The notes beneath the pieces were generated by a model. The model was given only the letters and a program-made list of their open reading frames with translations. It was not told the origin of the DNA and did no database searches. From Acidimicrobiales bacterium (GTDB lineage: Bacteria; Actinomycetota; Acidimicrobiia; Acidimicrobiales; Aldehydirespiratoraceae), in NCBI GenBank assembly GCA_029246685.1, contig JAQWMR010000015.1, positions 146,149 to 210,148 on the forward strand: a stretch of DNA of 64,000 bases. Direction: 5' to 3'. The first letter of the stretch is position 1. Each line of letters begins with the position of its first letter. Shown here piece by piece: positions 53,861 to 62,190 of this stretch. Both the position numbers and the translations under genes were made by a program.

Positions 53861-54868
53861 ATGCGCACGCGCCTGACCGACGACGAAACCGCTGTCAAAG
53901 AAGTCTTCGACGGATTCTTCGCCAACGAGAGCCCCATCGCGATCGTCCGAGCCGCCGAGCCGCAGGGGCATGACTCAGAACTCTGGTCCAAGCTCGCCGC
54001 AACGGGCGCGCCCGGCATGGCTCTTCCTGAGTCGGTGGGCGGCGGTGGCGCCTCACTGCGCGACCTTGCGGTCGTCGTCGAGAGCTGGGGCGCCCACCTC
54101 GCGCCCGTGCCACTGGTCGAACACGCGGTGGCGACCCGCTTCCTGCATACGTGCGGCTCCGACATCGACTCGCTCGTCGCCGGTGAGCAGATTGCGACCC
54201 TCGCTCTCCGGGATTCCGTGGCCGGTGCGGCGCGACTCGTTCCGGCCGGCGCGGTGGCCGACGTGGTCGTCGCTCGCGCCGGCAATGACGTCGTCCGCCT
54301 CAACGAGCCCGGCCCCGGGACCGGACCTCGCAACACCGGCGATCTCCCGATCGCGGACCGCGAGCTCTCGTCCGCAGAGACGGTCGGGTCCGCCGACGAG
54401 TGGACCCGAGCCCTCGACGAGTGGCGGGCCCTGATGTCGGTCGCCTACTGCGGCCTCGGTCGCCAGGCGCTCGCGCTGGGCGTAGACTACGTGAAGGACC
54501 GCATCCAGTTCGACGTTCCCGTCGGCACGTTCCAAGCGATTCAGCACGGGCTCGCCGACGCGGCGACGAAGCTCGAGGGCGCCCACCTTCTCGCCCACCG
54601 AGCTGTCTGGGCGCTCGACACCGACCAGCCCGATGCGTCCCGCCTCGCCGGCATGGCGTTGCTGTTCGGCGCCGAGACGGCCCGCTTCTGCACCGACCGT
54701 TCGCTCCAGTACCACGGCGGTTACGGCTTCTCGGAGGAGTACGACATCCAGCTGTATCACCGGCGGGCATCCGCCTGGCTGCTGCAGCTCGGCGAGCCCA
54801 GCCTCGAGTACGCGCGGCTGGCCGACGATGAGATCGGCCCGATCGGATCGAGCGGAGAGGCCGCCTGA
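53861..54868 (+). CDS. Acyl-CoA dehydrogenase, short subunit
   Basis: A 335-residue acyl-CoA dehydrogenase-fold protein, shorter than the usual 380 and lacking a clear SEPxAGSD signature in its middle domain (ATLALRDSVAGAARL). The C-terminal RSLQYHGGYGFSEEYDIQLYHRRASA motif is kept. It overlaps the full-length gene downstream by one base (TGATG). Such short-long pairs form alpha2-beta2 heterotetramers in steroid catabolism (FadE/ChsE type), which is the likely arrangement. Confidence 0.88.
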   Translation: MRTRLTDDETAVKEVFDGFFANESPIAIVRAAEPQGHDSELWSKLAATGAPGMALPESVGGGGASLRDLAVVVESWGAHLAPVPLVEHAVATRFLHTCGSDIDSLVAGEQIATLALRDSVAGAARLVPAGAVADVVVARAGNDVVRLNEPGPGTGPRNTGDLPIADRELSSAETVGSADEWTRALDEWRALMSVAYCGLGRQALALGVDYVKDRIQFDVPVGTFQAIQHGLADAATKLEGAHLLAHRAVWALDTDQPDASRLAGMALLFGAETARFCTDRSLQYHGGYGFSEEYDIQLYHRRASAWLLQLGEPSLEYARLADDEIGPIGSSGEAA

Positions 54869-56034
54869 TGGACTTCTCGTTCCCACCCGAGGTCGAAGCC
54901 TTCCGCACCGAGGTCCGTGAGTTCCTCGCCGCCAATCTCACCGACGAGATGATCGCGGCGACCCACGACGGCACCATCCATGCGCCCGAACTCCATGCCG
55001 CGATGGCGGCGAGGGGCTGGATCGCCGGCCCCGTACCGGAGGAGCTCGGCGGTGCAGGCCGTAGTGCGCTCGAGTCCGTGGTCCTCAACGAAGAGATGCA
55101 GCTCGCGGCCGCTCCGGTCGATGCGATGGCTGTGTCGATCGTGGTCGCCTCGATCCTTCTGGAGCACGGCAGCCCTCACCTGAAGGATTCGGTCGTCCCC
55201 CGCCTGCTCGACGGCAGCGCGCTCGGTTGCTTCGGCTACTCCGAACCGGAGTCCGGTTCCGACGTCGCCGCGGCGCAGACCAAGGCCGTGCGAGACGGCG
55301 ACGAATGGGTGATCAACGGCGCCAAGATGTGGACAACGCTGGCCCACATCTCGGACTACGTGATCCTCCTCACCCGGACCGATCCGGATGTCGCCAAGCA
55401 CAAGGGGCTCACGTTCTTCCTCGTGCCCCTCGACACACCCGGCATCGAGATCCAGCCAGTGCCGACGATGGCCGTGGAGCGTTCGAACGCCACGTTCTAC
55501 GACGACGTCCGGCTCGGCGACGAATGGCGCGTCGGTGACGTCAACGGCGGGTGGGCCGTCATGAAGACGGCGTTGAAGTACGAACGAGGCATCGCCGGTG
55601 GGCAGTTCCCGTCGCCTACCGTGATCGATGCCGCGCTCGACTGGGCACAAACCGCCGAGCGAGCGGACGGCTCCCGTCCGATCGACGATCCGACCGTGCG
55701 CGAGAAGCTGATGCGGTCCCTCATCGACGTCGAGGTGTGTCGAGGGTTCGCCTACCACACGGCCTCGCTCGCGGAGGAGGGCGTGATGTTCGGGGTAGAG
55801 GGCTCCATGACGAAGCTGTTCGCGTCCGAGTCCTACAAGCGCCATTGCCGCGAGTTCCAGGACATGATGGGCGTCGACGGGCTCATCACCCACCACAACG
55901 ACGACGCCCACCTCGGCGGGCGCATCGAAGAGAACCTGCGCCACTCCCCCGTCACGACGATCTACGGCGGGACCAGCGAGATCAGCCGCAACCTCGTCGC
56001 CGAAGGCCACCTCGGGCTGCCGCGGACGCGCTAG
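54868..56034 (+). CDS. Acyl-CoA dehydrogenase, long subunit
   Basis: A 388-residue acyl-CoA dehydrogenase with CFGYSEPESGSDVAAAQTKAV, NGAKMWTTLAHISDYVILLTRTD, and the C-terminal TTIYGGTSEISRNLVAEGHLGLP flavin-contact motif. It is translationally coupled to the short subunit before it, and together they probably form one heteromeric FAD enzyme acting on a bulky acyl-CoA. The ATG at 54868 gives MDFSFPPEVEAFRTEV, the standard start. Confidence 0.93.
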   Translation: MDFSFPPEVEAFRTEVREFLAANLTDEMIAATHDGTIHAPELHAAMAARGWIAGPVPEELGGAGRSALESVVLNEEMQLAAAPVDAMAVSIVVASILLEHGSPHLKDSVVPRLLDGSALGCFGYSEPESGSDVAAAQTKAVRDGDEWVINGAKMWTTLAHISDYVILLTRTDPDVAKHKGLTFFLVPLDTPGIEIQPVPTMAVERSNATFYDDVRLGDEWRVGDVNGGWAVMKTALKYERGIAGGQFPSPTVIDAALDWAQTAERADGSRPIDDPTVREKLMRSLIDVEVCRGFAYHTASLAEEGVMFGVEGSMTKLFASESYKRHCREFQDMMGVDGLITHHNDDAHLGGRIEENLRHSPVTTIYGGTSEISRNLVAEGHLGLPRTR

Positions 56035-56101
56035 GAACTGCCGCGCGACTCACTGCCTCGCGACTGAAACGCCTCGGAGAGGCCAACTAGCGTCGAGCAC
56101 C

Positions 56102-56280
56102 GTGGCGGACATGGCAATGGATGAGACGGCGGATGAACTCGCCTCGGCGATCGAGGCAGTCACGCGTGCGCAGCGAGCAGCATCCCGCACCCGAGCGCTC
56201 GAACGCGACGTCACGGCCGAAGAGGCATCGTGTCGCCGACTTAGCGAGACGATGGCCGACGAGCAACGTGACCCGTCACT
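56102..56280 (+). pseudogene. 5' fragment of an unidentified coiled-coil-type gene
   Basis: A GTG at 56102 opens a helical, charged frame (MDETADELASAIEAVTRAQRAASRTRALERDVTAEE in two blocks) that looks coding up to about 56280, then becomes the antisense of the neighbouring minus-strand gene. Probably a truncated small protein; no family recognised. Confidence 0.4.
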
Positions 56281-56736
56281 GTCCAGCGGAGGTTGGTCGG
56301 TGCGAACCGCCAACTCGGCATGGACGGCCACCGCTCCGGAGTCGTCGATCTGACCCCCGATCTCGATCGTCACGACATCGAGGGTGAACGTCGACCCGTC
56401 GACACGCATCGTTCCTGACGACGGCTGACAGTGCCGAAACAAGTCATGGCCGCCGGACGGGTGAACTGCAACCGAGAACTCGCCGATGCACGGCGTGCCC
56501 AGAACGGCCGACGCGGACGCCACCAACGACCGTGCGTTCCTCGGACCCGCGAAAATCGCCGGATCGAATTCGAGGCGAACGTCGAAGTGCTCGAGTTCGT
56601 CCAGCGATGCGAGGGTCAGCGTCCCTGATCGCAGGTGGAAGACGCGGTTCTGGTACTCGCGGATCTTCGCCTCTTGAATCTCATCCTGCTTCTTCGACCA
56701 TCTGTACGCCGAACGAACTCCACGGAACAATGCCAC
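56281..56736 (-). CDS. Hypothetical protein, 3' end lost
   Basis: From the ATG at 56736 about 150 codons look genuine: a basic helical start (FRGVRSAYRWSKKQDEIQEAKIREYQN), LTLASLDELEHFDVRLEFDPAIF, and a beta-rich part (FTLDVVTIEIGGQIDDSGAVAVHAELAV). Beyond about 56281 the frame runs to a stop at 56050 but is only the antisense of the fragment on the other strand. The gene therefore appears truncated. No family recognised. Confidence 0.5.
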
Positions 56737-56849
56737 GCTCTGATCCTCACCATGTCATGAGCCACGCGCGTCGAAGTCCGGGGTCGCGGCCCCACCGTAG
56801 AGCCCGACCCGTCCCGTAGACGATCAGCAGCTGGGAGCCGCGAATCGCG

Positions 56850-57146
56850 TCACCCCGGCATCGAGAATTCGTCGACGAGCACCATCGAGCCGTCGCTGTT
56901 GTCGCGACGGAGGTTGATGACCGCCTGATATTCGTCGGAGTTGTACCAGGCCATAGCTGCGTCGCGGTTGGCGAACTTCAACACGACCGTCGACTTCGTT
57001 GGCGACCCCTCCACGACAGTGGAGTCATGATCGGCCACCAAGACCTCGACCCCGTGTGCCATCAGCGTCGGGATCACGCCCGGCGTGTAGTCCTCATAGC
57101 CTTCGGGATTGGTGACGGTGTACGTGGCAATGATGTAGGCGCTCAT
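56850..57146 (-). CDS. DUF1330 (dimeric alpha-beta barrel) protein
   Basis: A 98-residue protein matching DUF1330: AYIIATYTVTNPEGYEDYTPG, VEVLVADHDSTVVEG, TVVLKFANRDAAMAWYNSDEYQAV. These are small cytoplasmic ferredoxin-like dimers of unknown function. The length and motif spacing are normal for the family. Confidence 0.92.
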   Translation of the reverse strand: MSAYIIATYTVTNPEGYEDYTPGVIPTLMAHGVEVLVADHDSTVVEGSPTKSTVVLKFANRDAAMAWYNSDEYQAVINLRRDNSDGSMVLVDEFSMPG

Positions 57147-57200
57147 GTCGCGACCGTAGTTGACTCGTGGCCCATCACGGGCACGCCGCAGTGATGACGC

Positions 57201-58205
57201 TCACATTCCAAGTAGGCGGTCGATCTCGCGAGTAATCGGCCAGGCCCCCGCTGAGGTGTTGGCCAGAACGGTGCGGGTGACGGCAGCGGCTGGGTCGTGC
57301 ACGGTGCGGAACGAGACTCCTGCATCGCTGCCCTCGAGCATGACCGCGGACGTGGACGCGTGGATCCAGAGACCGAGCCCGTACCGCATCTGTTCGTCGG
57401 GGACATCGCTGCGGGGCCGAGTCATGAGTCGCACCGACTCAGCAGACACGATCCGATTCTCGAACAGCGCTGACCGGAGCTTGTGGGTGTCGATGGCAGT
57501 GCTGAAGATCCCACCGTCGCCACTCCCGAGGAGTGGAAGGTGCAAGGCGTTCGTTCGTAGCCCCTCGGCGCCGAGGTACCCCTGCGCCATGTCGCCAGCG
57601 AGCGCATCGGAACGAACGAAGCTCGTGCTCGTCAGCTCTGCCGGGACGCAGACCCGCTCGTGCACGATGTCTTCGAAGCGCTGACCGGTGACGCGATCGA
57701 GTATCAGGGCGAGGATCACGAAACCGCTGTTGTTGTAGGCGAACCGTTTTCCGGGCGAGCTGACCTGGGGATGACCGCCGAGCACCTGGACGTAGTCCGC
57801 AGTCGACGCGAGTTGGTGAACCGGAACCGCCATCACGTAGTCATTGACGTCGCTCAGCTCCGACTCGTCGAGATAGTCGCCGATTCCAGATCGGTGGGCG
57901 AGAAGGTGCTCGACGGAGACGCTGTCGTCAATCAGTGACAGGTCGTCACCGAGCACGGAACGAGCGGGGGTGCCGAGACTGAGGAGTCCGGACTCGATCA
58001 CGCTCATCACGGCGAGGGCAGTGAGCCCTTTGGTGCCGCTCGCAACGCCGAATCGGGTGTCGACAGCGTTCAGGATGCCGTGGCGAAGATCAGCGAAACC
58101 GAAAGCTTCGGTGAACAGCGGTTCGCCGGCGAGGTCGATCCGAACGACACCTGAGAAGCCAGTAGCGAGGGCCAGTTCGGAAAGGGTCTCGGCGACAGAC
58201 TGCAC
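57201..58205 (-). CDS. Serine beta-lactamase-family (class C/esterase-like) hydrolase
   Basis: A 334-residue member of the beta-lactamase/transpeptidase-like family. It has the nucleophile motif S-x-x-K in VASGTKGLTAL, YNNSGF as the YxN motif, LLAHRSGIGDY, and LEGSDAGVSF in place of the K/HTG box. Such proteins are often esterases or peptidases rather than true beta-lactamases. No signal peptide is evident. The GTG at 58205 is chosen because it is the only start close before the domain; it is divergent from the SnoaL-like gene. Confidence 0.85.
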   Translation of the reverse strand: MQSVAETLSELALATGFSGVVRIDLAGEPLFTEAFGFADLRHGILNAVDTRFGVASGTKGLTALAVMSVIESGLLSLGTPARSVLGDDLSLIDDSVSVEHLLAHRSGIGDYLDESELSDVNDYVMAVPVHQLASTADYVQVLGGHPQVSSPGKRFAYNNSGFVILALILDRVTGQRFEDIVHERVCVPAELTSTSFVRSDALAGDMAQGYLGAEGLRTNALHLPLLGSGDGGIFSTAIDTHKLRSALFENRIVSAESVRLMTRPRSDVPDEQMRYGLGLWIHASTSAVMLEGSDAGVSFRTVHDPAAAVTRTVLANTSAGAWPITREIDRLLGM

Positions 58206-58274
58206 CTGGGTGAAGGTACTGCGTGAGGAGAGGTCGAGTGTCCACGAGACAGAGGGAGCTCTAGGGTCTCGTTC

Positions 58275-58655
58275 GTGGACCGATCGGAGATCGAAGTCGC
58301 GGTCGCGTTCAACGCCGCGATCAACGCACGGGATGTCGAACGGCTCGTCGCGCTGATGTCGCCGGACCACCGTTTTGTGGATTCGGGCGGAGTCGTCGTC
58401 GCAGGTAGGCGTCCATGTCGCGAGACATGGACATCGTTCTTCGAGTCGTTCCCCGACTATCGCAACATCTTCGAGACGATCGAACGGGTCGCACCCGGGC
58501 AAGTAGTTGTTCGCGGCAGGTCCGAGTGCGCGTTCGAGCTACTCGACGGCCCTGCTCGATGGCGCGCAGACGTCAGCGATGGTCTCGTCGCGACGTGGCA
58601 GGTGGAAGATCCGGCCGCAGCTGGTGAGCGACAACACGAAGGAGCCAATCCATGA
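58275..58655 (+). CDS. SnoaL/NTF2-like small protein
   Basis: A 126-residue NTF2-fold protein: AVAFNAAINARDVERLVALMSPDHRFVDSGG, RETWTSFFESFPDYRNIFE. The fold hosts isomerases, hydrolases and polyketide cyclases; the specific role is unknown. It starts with GTG at 58275 and its end overlaps the start of the epimerase gene by 4 bp, so the two are cotranslated. Confidence 0.85.
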   Translation: MDRSEIEVAVAFNAAINARDVERLVALMSPDHRFVDSGGVVVAGRRPCRETWTSFFESFPDYRNIFETIERVAPGQVVVRGRSECAFELLDGPARWRADVSDGLVATWQVEDPAAAGERQHEGANP

Positions 58656-59548
58656 GCCTAACCGACAGCACAATCCTCCTCGCAGGGTGCACCGGCCAGG
58701 TGGGCAAGGTCGTTGCCAAGGCGCTCGCCGCCCAAGGCAACGAAGTGCACGGGCTGGCCCGGTTCAAGGATTCAGCTGTGCGGGAGGAGATGGAGGCCGC
58801 CGGCGTGACCTGCCACGCCGTCGACTTGATCGATCCTGATCTGTCGAGCGTGCCGACCGGCCCGGATCACCTAATCAACCTCGCAGTCACGAAGACGGGG
58901 CGCTGGGACAAGGACCTCGCCGCCAATGCCGACGCAGCCGGCCTGCTGATGCAGCACTGCCGGGAGGCGAAGAGCGCGATCCACTGCTCGTCGACGGCCG
59001 TCTACGCACCGACCGGGGGCGAGCCGATGAGCGAGGACTCGCCGCTCGGACAGGACCATCACCAATACATGATGCCCACCTACTCCACGGTGAAGACCGC
59101 CGCGGAGTCCGTGGCGAGCTTCGCCGCGAAGGCGTTCGATCTGCCGACCACGATCGCCCGCCTGTGCGTGCCGTATGGCCACGAAGGCGGCTGGCCGATC
59201 TTTCATCTCATGATGGCGCAGGGCGGTCAGCCGATTCCCGTGCACACGGATGGGTCCCGCTACAACGTGATCCATCACGAGGACATCATCGGCCAGATCC
59301 CGGCGCTCCTCGATGCGGCGACCACACCCGCCACAATCCTGAACTGGGGCGGCGACGAAGTCGTCTCGGTCGAAGAGTGGACGCGCTACATGTGCGACAT
59401 CGCGGGCGCACCAGAGCCGACGTTCGAGCCGACGGACTTCACGATTCCCAGCGCGGTCATCGACACGACGAAGTCACGCCCGGTGTTGGGCCCGCCGACC
59501 GTCGGCTGGCAGGACGGATTCCGCCGCCTCGTCGAGGCGCTCAGCTAG
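58652..59548 (+). CDS. NAD-dependent epimerase/dehydratase-family protein
   Basis: An extended SDR of 298 residues. It has the Rossmann motif LAGCTGQVGKVVAKALAAQGNEV, an HCSSTAVY strand with catalytic Ser/Thr, and the YSTVKTAAE segment carrying Tyr-x3-Lys. It ends with VGWQDGFRRLVEAL as in sugar-nucleotide epimerases. It overlaps the SnoaL-like gene by 4 bp. The substrate is unknown and need not be a nucleotide sugar. Confidence 0.9.
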   Translation: MSLTDSTILLAGCTGQVGKVVAKALAAQGNEVHGLARFKDSAVREEMEAAGVTCHAVDLIDPDLSSVPTGPDHLINLAVTKTGRWDKDLAANADAAGLLMQHCREAKSAIHCSSTAVYAPTGGEPMSEDSPLGQDHHQYMMPTYSTVKTAAESVASFAAKAFDLPTTIARLCVPYGHEGGWPIFHLMMAQGGQPIPVHTDGSRYNVIHHEDIIGQIPALLDAATTPATILNWGGDEVVSVEEWTRYMCDIAGAPEPTFEPTDFTIPSAVIDTTKSRPVLGPPTVGWQDGFRRLVEALS

Positions 59549-59754
59549 AAGTTCGCCAACGTGACGTCGAGATCTTGGAGCGCCTCGGGGGCCCAGAGCC
59601 GTGCCCACCCGGACATGTCCAGCGCCGGAGGCCAGACCGCCGCGACCTGGCGAGCCTGGAAGGTCAGGAATCCAGCGGACCGAGGATCGGTGTTCGGGAT
59701 CGCAGAGACGACCGCCTGGTCGGCCGTCCCGCGTCCGGGGCTCCAGGCGCTCAC
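59545..59754 (-). CDS. Small hypothetical protein coupled to the membrane protein gene
   Basis: A 69-residue frame with a GTG start overlapping the stop of the upstream membrane-protein gene (GTGA). It contains GTADQAVVSAIPNTDPRSAG and WPPALDMSGWARLWAPEALQ. No family recognised. The coupled start and normal codon use make it plausible; its last 4 bp overlap the converging epimerase gene. Confidence 0.5.
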   Translation of the reverse strand: MSAWSPGRGTADQAVVSAIPNTDPRSAGFLTFQARQVAAVWPPALDMSGWARLWAPEALQDLDVTLANF

Positions 59755-60380
59755 CAGGGCACCTTCCGGCCAAGCCACCACACCCCGAGCAGCGACCCGA
59801 TCAACCCACCGGTGCTCGACAGGATGAGGTCGCCGATCGTGTCTTCGTACGTGAGGGCGAGGCCACCAGCACCGCCCCAGCCGTCCTCGGACACCGCCCA
59901 CTCCATCGCCTCCCACCAGATGATGGCGATGGCACCGAAGCCGTAGCCGAGGAACACCGCGTCGCGGGTGTGGTCGGTGTTGCGGAACCGGAAGGCGTGG
60001 AACGCGAGCACGAGGAGGATCCAGTTGAGCGCGTGCAGCACATCGTCGGTCTGGGGGTACTCGTCGTAGAACCCGAGGAGGTTGCCGAGGGTATCGAGCA
60101 GGAACGGCGAGGCGAGCAGGGCATCCCCGACGTGTGCGTGTGGTCGCCACCGGCGCCGCCAGCCGAGCAGTGGCACGATGACGGCCGAGGCGAGAAAGAG
60201 TGGTGCCCGCACCCCCATCGCTTTGCCGTCGAGCGTGTCGAGGTCGACGGTCAACGCGATCGCGAACGAGACGAACAGCGCCGCCTTGACCACGATGTTC
60301 GCCCACCGGGCCCGCACCGTGGCGTCGAGACGCAGTACCGCCATGTCGTCATGCGAGTCCGGAAAGTGCATCTCGTTCAT
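59751..60380 (-). CDS. Multi-pass membrane protein (DUF2238-like)
   Basis: A 209-residue integral membrane protein with about five hydrophobic helices, including NIVVKAALFVSFAIALTV, RAPLFLASAVIVPLLGW and GGLIGSLLGVWWLG. The motifs DDVLHALNWILLVLAFHAFRF and YGFGAIAIIWWEAMEWA fit the YjdF/DUF2238 type. Function unknown. The ATG at 60380 is the natural start. Confidence 0.8.
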   Translation of the reverse strand: MNEMHFPDSHDDMAVLRLDATVRARWANIVVKAALFVSFAIALTVDLDTLDGKAMGVRAPLFLASAVIVPLLGWRRRWRPHAHVGDALLASPFLLDTLGNLLGFYDEYPQTDDVLHALNWILLVLAFHAFRFRNTDHTRDAVFLGYGFGAIAIIWWEAMEWAVSEDGWGGAGGLALTYEDTIGDLILSSTGGLIGSLLGVWWLGRKVPW

Positions 60381-60411
60381 CCGCTGTTGCCATGTTCTTG
60401 TTGGTGGTTAC

Positions 60412-60522
60412 TCAACGAGCAGCGTCGATATCGATATCTGCAAGAACGTCTTCACTGGATACGTCACCGCACCCGGCGGCGAAGACCCCCAGGGCAACCA
60501 CTACGACGACAAGTCTATTCAC
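60412..60522 (-). CDS. Very short lipoprotein-like peptide
   Basis: A GTG at 60522 gives a 36-residue peptide: a hydrophobic signal (RLVVVVVALGVFAAGC) with a perfect lipobox, then 20 acidic residues and a TGA. It may be the start of a lipoprotein gene that lost its 3' part, or a genuine tiny lipoprotein. Confidence 0.35.
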   Translation of the reverse strand: MNRLVVVVVALGVFAAGCGDVSSEDVLADIDIDAAR

Positions 60523-60613
60523 TTTCGTCTTCCCCCCGATCGGAGCAACTCGAGACAAGAGATCCGACAAGCTCGGCGTCACGCTCGACCGACATACACA
60601 CATGCCGGTGGCT

Positions 60614-60826
60614 CTAGAGCAGAGAGCGAAGTGTCTCTACGAATTCCTTGGCAGCCGCCTTGCCCTTGAACCCACTGAAGACGATCTCGAGATCGTCCTC
60701 TGAAGCGATCTCAATAATGAACTTGTGCTTTGGACGGAGCTGGCGGTATCCCGTGATCCTGTTGAGCGGGTAGCTCTTCTTGCTGCGCTTGCCCTCCAAA
60801 GCGAGGCCCTGTTCAGAGAGCGTCAA
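60614..60826 (-). CDS. Small PH-like domain protein, start uncertain
   Basis: A 70-residue frame from a TTG at 60826: LTLSEQGLALEGKRSKKSYPL, KFIIEIASEDDLEIVFSGFKG, AAAKEFVETLRSLL. The strand-rich body ending in one helix resembles a PH-like domain, as in bacterial SHOCT/PH proteins. The same frame continues upstream through a single TGA at about 60832 into further sensible sequence (FEWKSVTVGDMKAGI), so the native gene may be longer and interrupted. Confidence 0.5.
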   Translation of the reverse strand: MTLSEQGLALEGKRSKKSYPLNRITGYRQLRPKHKFIIEIASEDDLEIVFSGFKGKAAAKEFVETLRSLL

Positions 60827-61026
60827 GCTTCAAATACCGGCCTTCATGTCACCCACAGTCACGGACTTCCACTCGAACGTTTCAGCTATTTTGACCTCCG
60901 CCAGGACTCTGGAGCGTCGGCGCTTTTGGAGTGTTGCGAGTAGGACACCCCAGACCAACTCCGCCGCTCTCTCCACAGGGGTACCCGGGGGTGCAATCCC
61001 CCGCAGATAACGGCATGATAGTCAGT

Positions 61027-61554
61027 ATGAAGAATCTCGCCGTCGTCGCATTTGTCACATTTTTCGCCACTGCCTGCGGAGGTGATTCTGGCGGCGACGC
61101 TCGAGTCGACGGGGTCGTTGATTCTGGCGGCGACGCTCGAGTCGACGAGGTCGTAGCGTTTCTCGAAGAGGAAAGCGCCGTCGACGACGTCCAGTTGACC
61201 GATAGTGAGAACCGTTGCGTGGCTGGCGAGATTGTCGCCGGCCTCGACAGCGATCTGCTCGATGAGTTTCTCGCCGGCGACCCTGACGACGACCCGCCCG
61301 AAGGCACAGAGCTCGTCTTGATCGAGTCACTCTTTGACTGTGTCGACATGAATCAGGTGATGATCGCCTCGATGGTCGCCGACGGCGCAACTCAAGAAGA
61401 GGCCGAATGTTTTGCCGACGCGCTCGACGCGGAAACCCTGGAGACGATGATGACCGCAGAGTTGACGGGTGAGGATCCCTCTCCAGAACTAGAGGAAGAG
61501 CTGATGGCCACCGTCTTCAAGGTCATGCTCACCTGCGGGGACTTCGACGAGTAA
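61027..61554 (+). CDS. Acidic lipoprotein of unknown function
   Basis: A 175-residue protein with a lipoprotein signal (KNLAVVAFVTFFATAC) and a very acidic mature part with four more cysteines (NRCVAG, FDCVD, AECFAD, LTCGD). Directly after the lipid-modified Cys there are two near-identical 12-residue units, DSGGDARVDGVV and DSGGDARVDEVV. I recognise no family. An in-frame ATG at 61015 is an alternative start. Confidence 0.75.
   Translation: MKNLAVVAFVTFFATACGGDSGGDARVDGVVDSGGDARVDEVVAFLEEESAVDDVQLTDSENRCVAGEIVAGLDSDLLDEFLAGDPDDDPPEGTELVLIESLFDCVDMNQVMIASMVADGATQEEAECFADALDAETLETMMTAELTGEDPSPELEEELMATVFKVMLTCGDFDE
61083..61154 (+). repeat. 36-bp tandem duplication inside the lipoprotein gene
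   Basis: Positions 61083-61118 and 61119-61154 are two copies of one 36-bp unit differing at a single base. The length is a multiple of three, so the reading frame is kept and a 12-residue unit is duplicated. Confidence 0.9.
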
Positions 61555-62005
61555 CGGGTTCTCGCTAGAACGGTCGGACCGCAGCGCCGCCGCTGCCGAT
61601 GGTTCCGATCGTCAGACTGCCCCGTTTTTTCTAAAGAGCTATACCGCCAACCCAGCCCTTCCGTTGATCTCTCTCCCCAGCTACCCCGGAGGGGACCGGC
61701 GGTAATCGTTCTTGGATGCGTGGGAGCGCTACATGCCTGAGGAGCCGTCACAAGCCACCGGGGCTGAAGCCATTCCCCAGGGCAGCGCAACCGAAACAGC
61801 ATCACTCGCGCTGGGCTCGCTGACCGAAACAGCCACCAAGATCGGCCGGCTTGTTGCCCAAACCTGACCCCAACACAAACCGCTCCGTGCCCAGCAGGCA
61901 GTGTTGCTTGCAGCTCACGGGTTTGTGTGACTACCGGGCGATGTGCCGAGGCCCCCCGCATATACATACACGCTTACGGTCTGTCCGTCGTGTTGGTCTG
62001 AGGAT
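61555..62005. other. Stretch without a clear gene
   Basis: This 450-bp stretch has lower GC than its surroundings. It holds a small hairpin (GTTCT-CGCT-AGAAC near 61559), a T-run at 61624-61630 that could end transcription of the lipoprotein gene, and one possible 44-codon frame (61733-61867). I see no other gene, tRNA or repeat. Confidence 0.6.
61733..61867 (+). CDS. Possible 44-residue peptide
   Basis: An ATG at 61733 opens 44 codons (MPEEPSQATGAEAIPQGSA, then LTETATKIGRLVAQT) ending in TGA. No family, no clear ribosome site. It may be the start of a longer lost gene. Confidence 0.25.
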   Translation: MPEEPSQATGAEAIPQGSATETASLALGSLTETATKIGRLVAQT

Positions 62006-62167
62006 TCAGTCCATTGCGGAGTGAGGCTCGGGGTCAATCCAGTCATTGCGCCGCTTCTTGCATCGCACACAACGCACGTACCGTCCGGACGCCACCGGTT
62101 CATTCTTATGAAGCCAGAAACGTTCACCATTCTTGGGGCGGCATAGCCCGAACCAACGCCTCAACAT
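62006..62167 (-). CDS. Small zinc-ribbon-like protein
   Basis: A 53-residue frame from the ATG at 62167: RRWFGLCRPKNGERFWLHKNEP followed by YVRCVRCKKRRNDW. The C-x2-C pair plus an upstream Cys and His suggest a small zinc-binding protein of the kind common in actinobacteria. It starts 24 bp downstream of the peptidase stop and may share its transcript. Confidence 0.5.
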   Translation of the reverse strand: MLRRWFGLCRPKNGERFWLHKNEPVASGRYVRCVRCKKRRNDWIDPEPHSAMD

Positions 62168-62190
62168 GCCACCGTGGCCCGTTCCGGGCA

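Noticed and set aside
57201..58205. True class C beta-lactamase (antibiotic resistance)
   Set aside because: No signal peptide, and the K/HTG box is replaced by EGSDAG, which is more typical of related esterases and peptidases.
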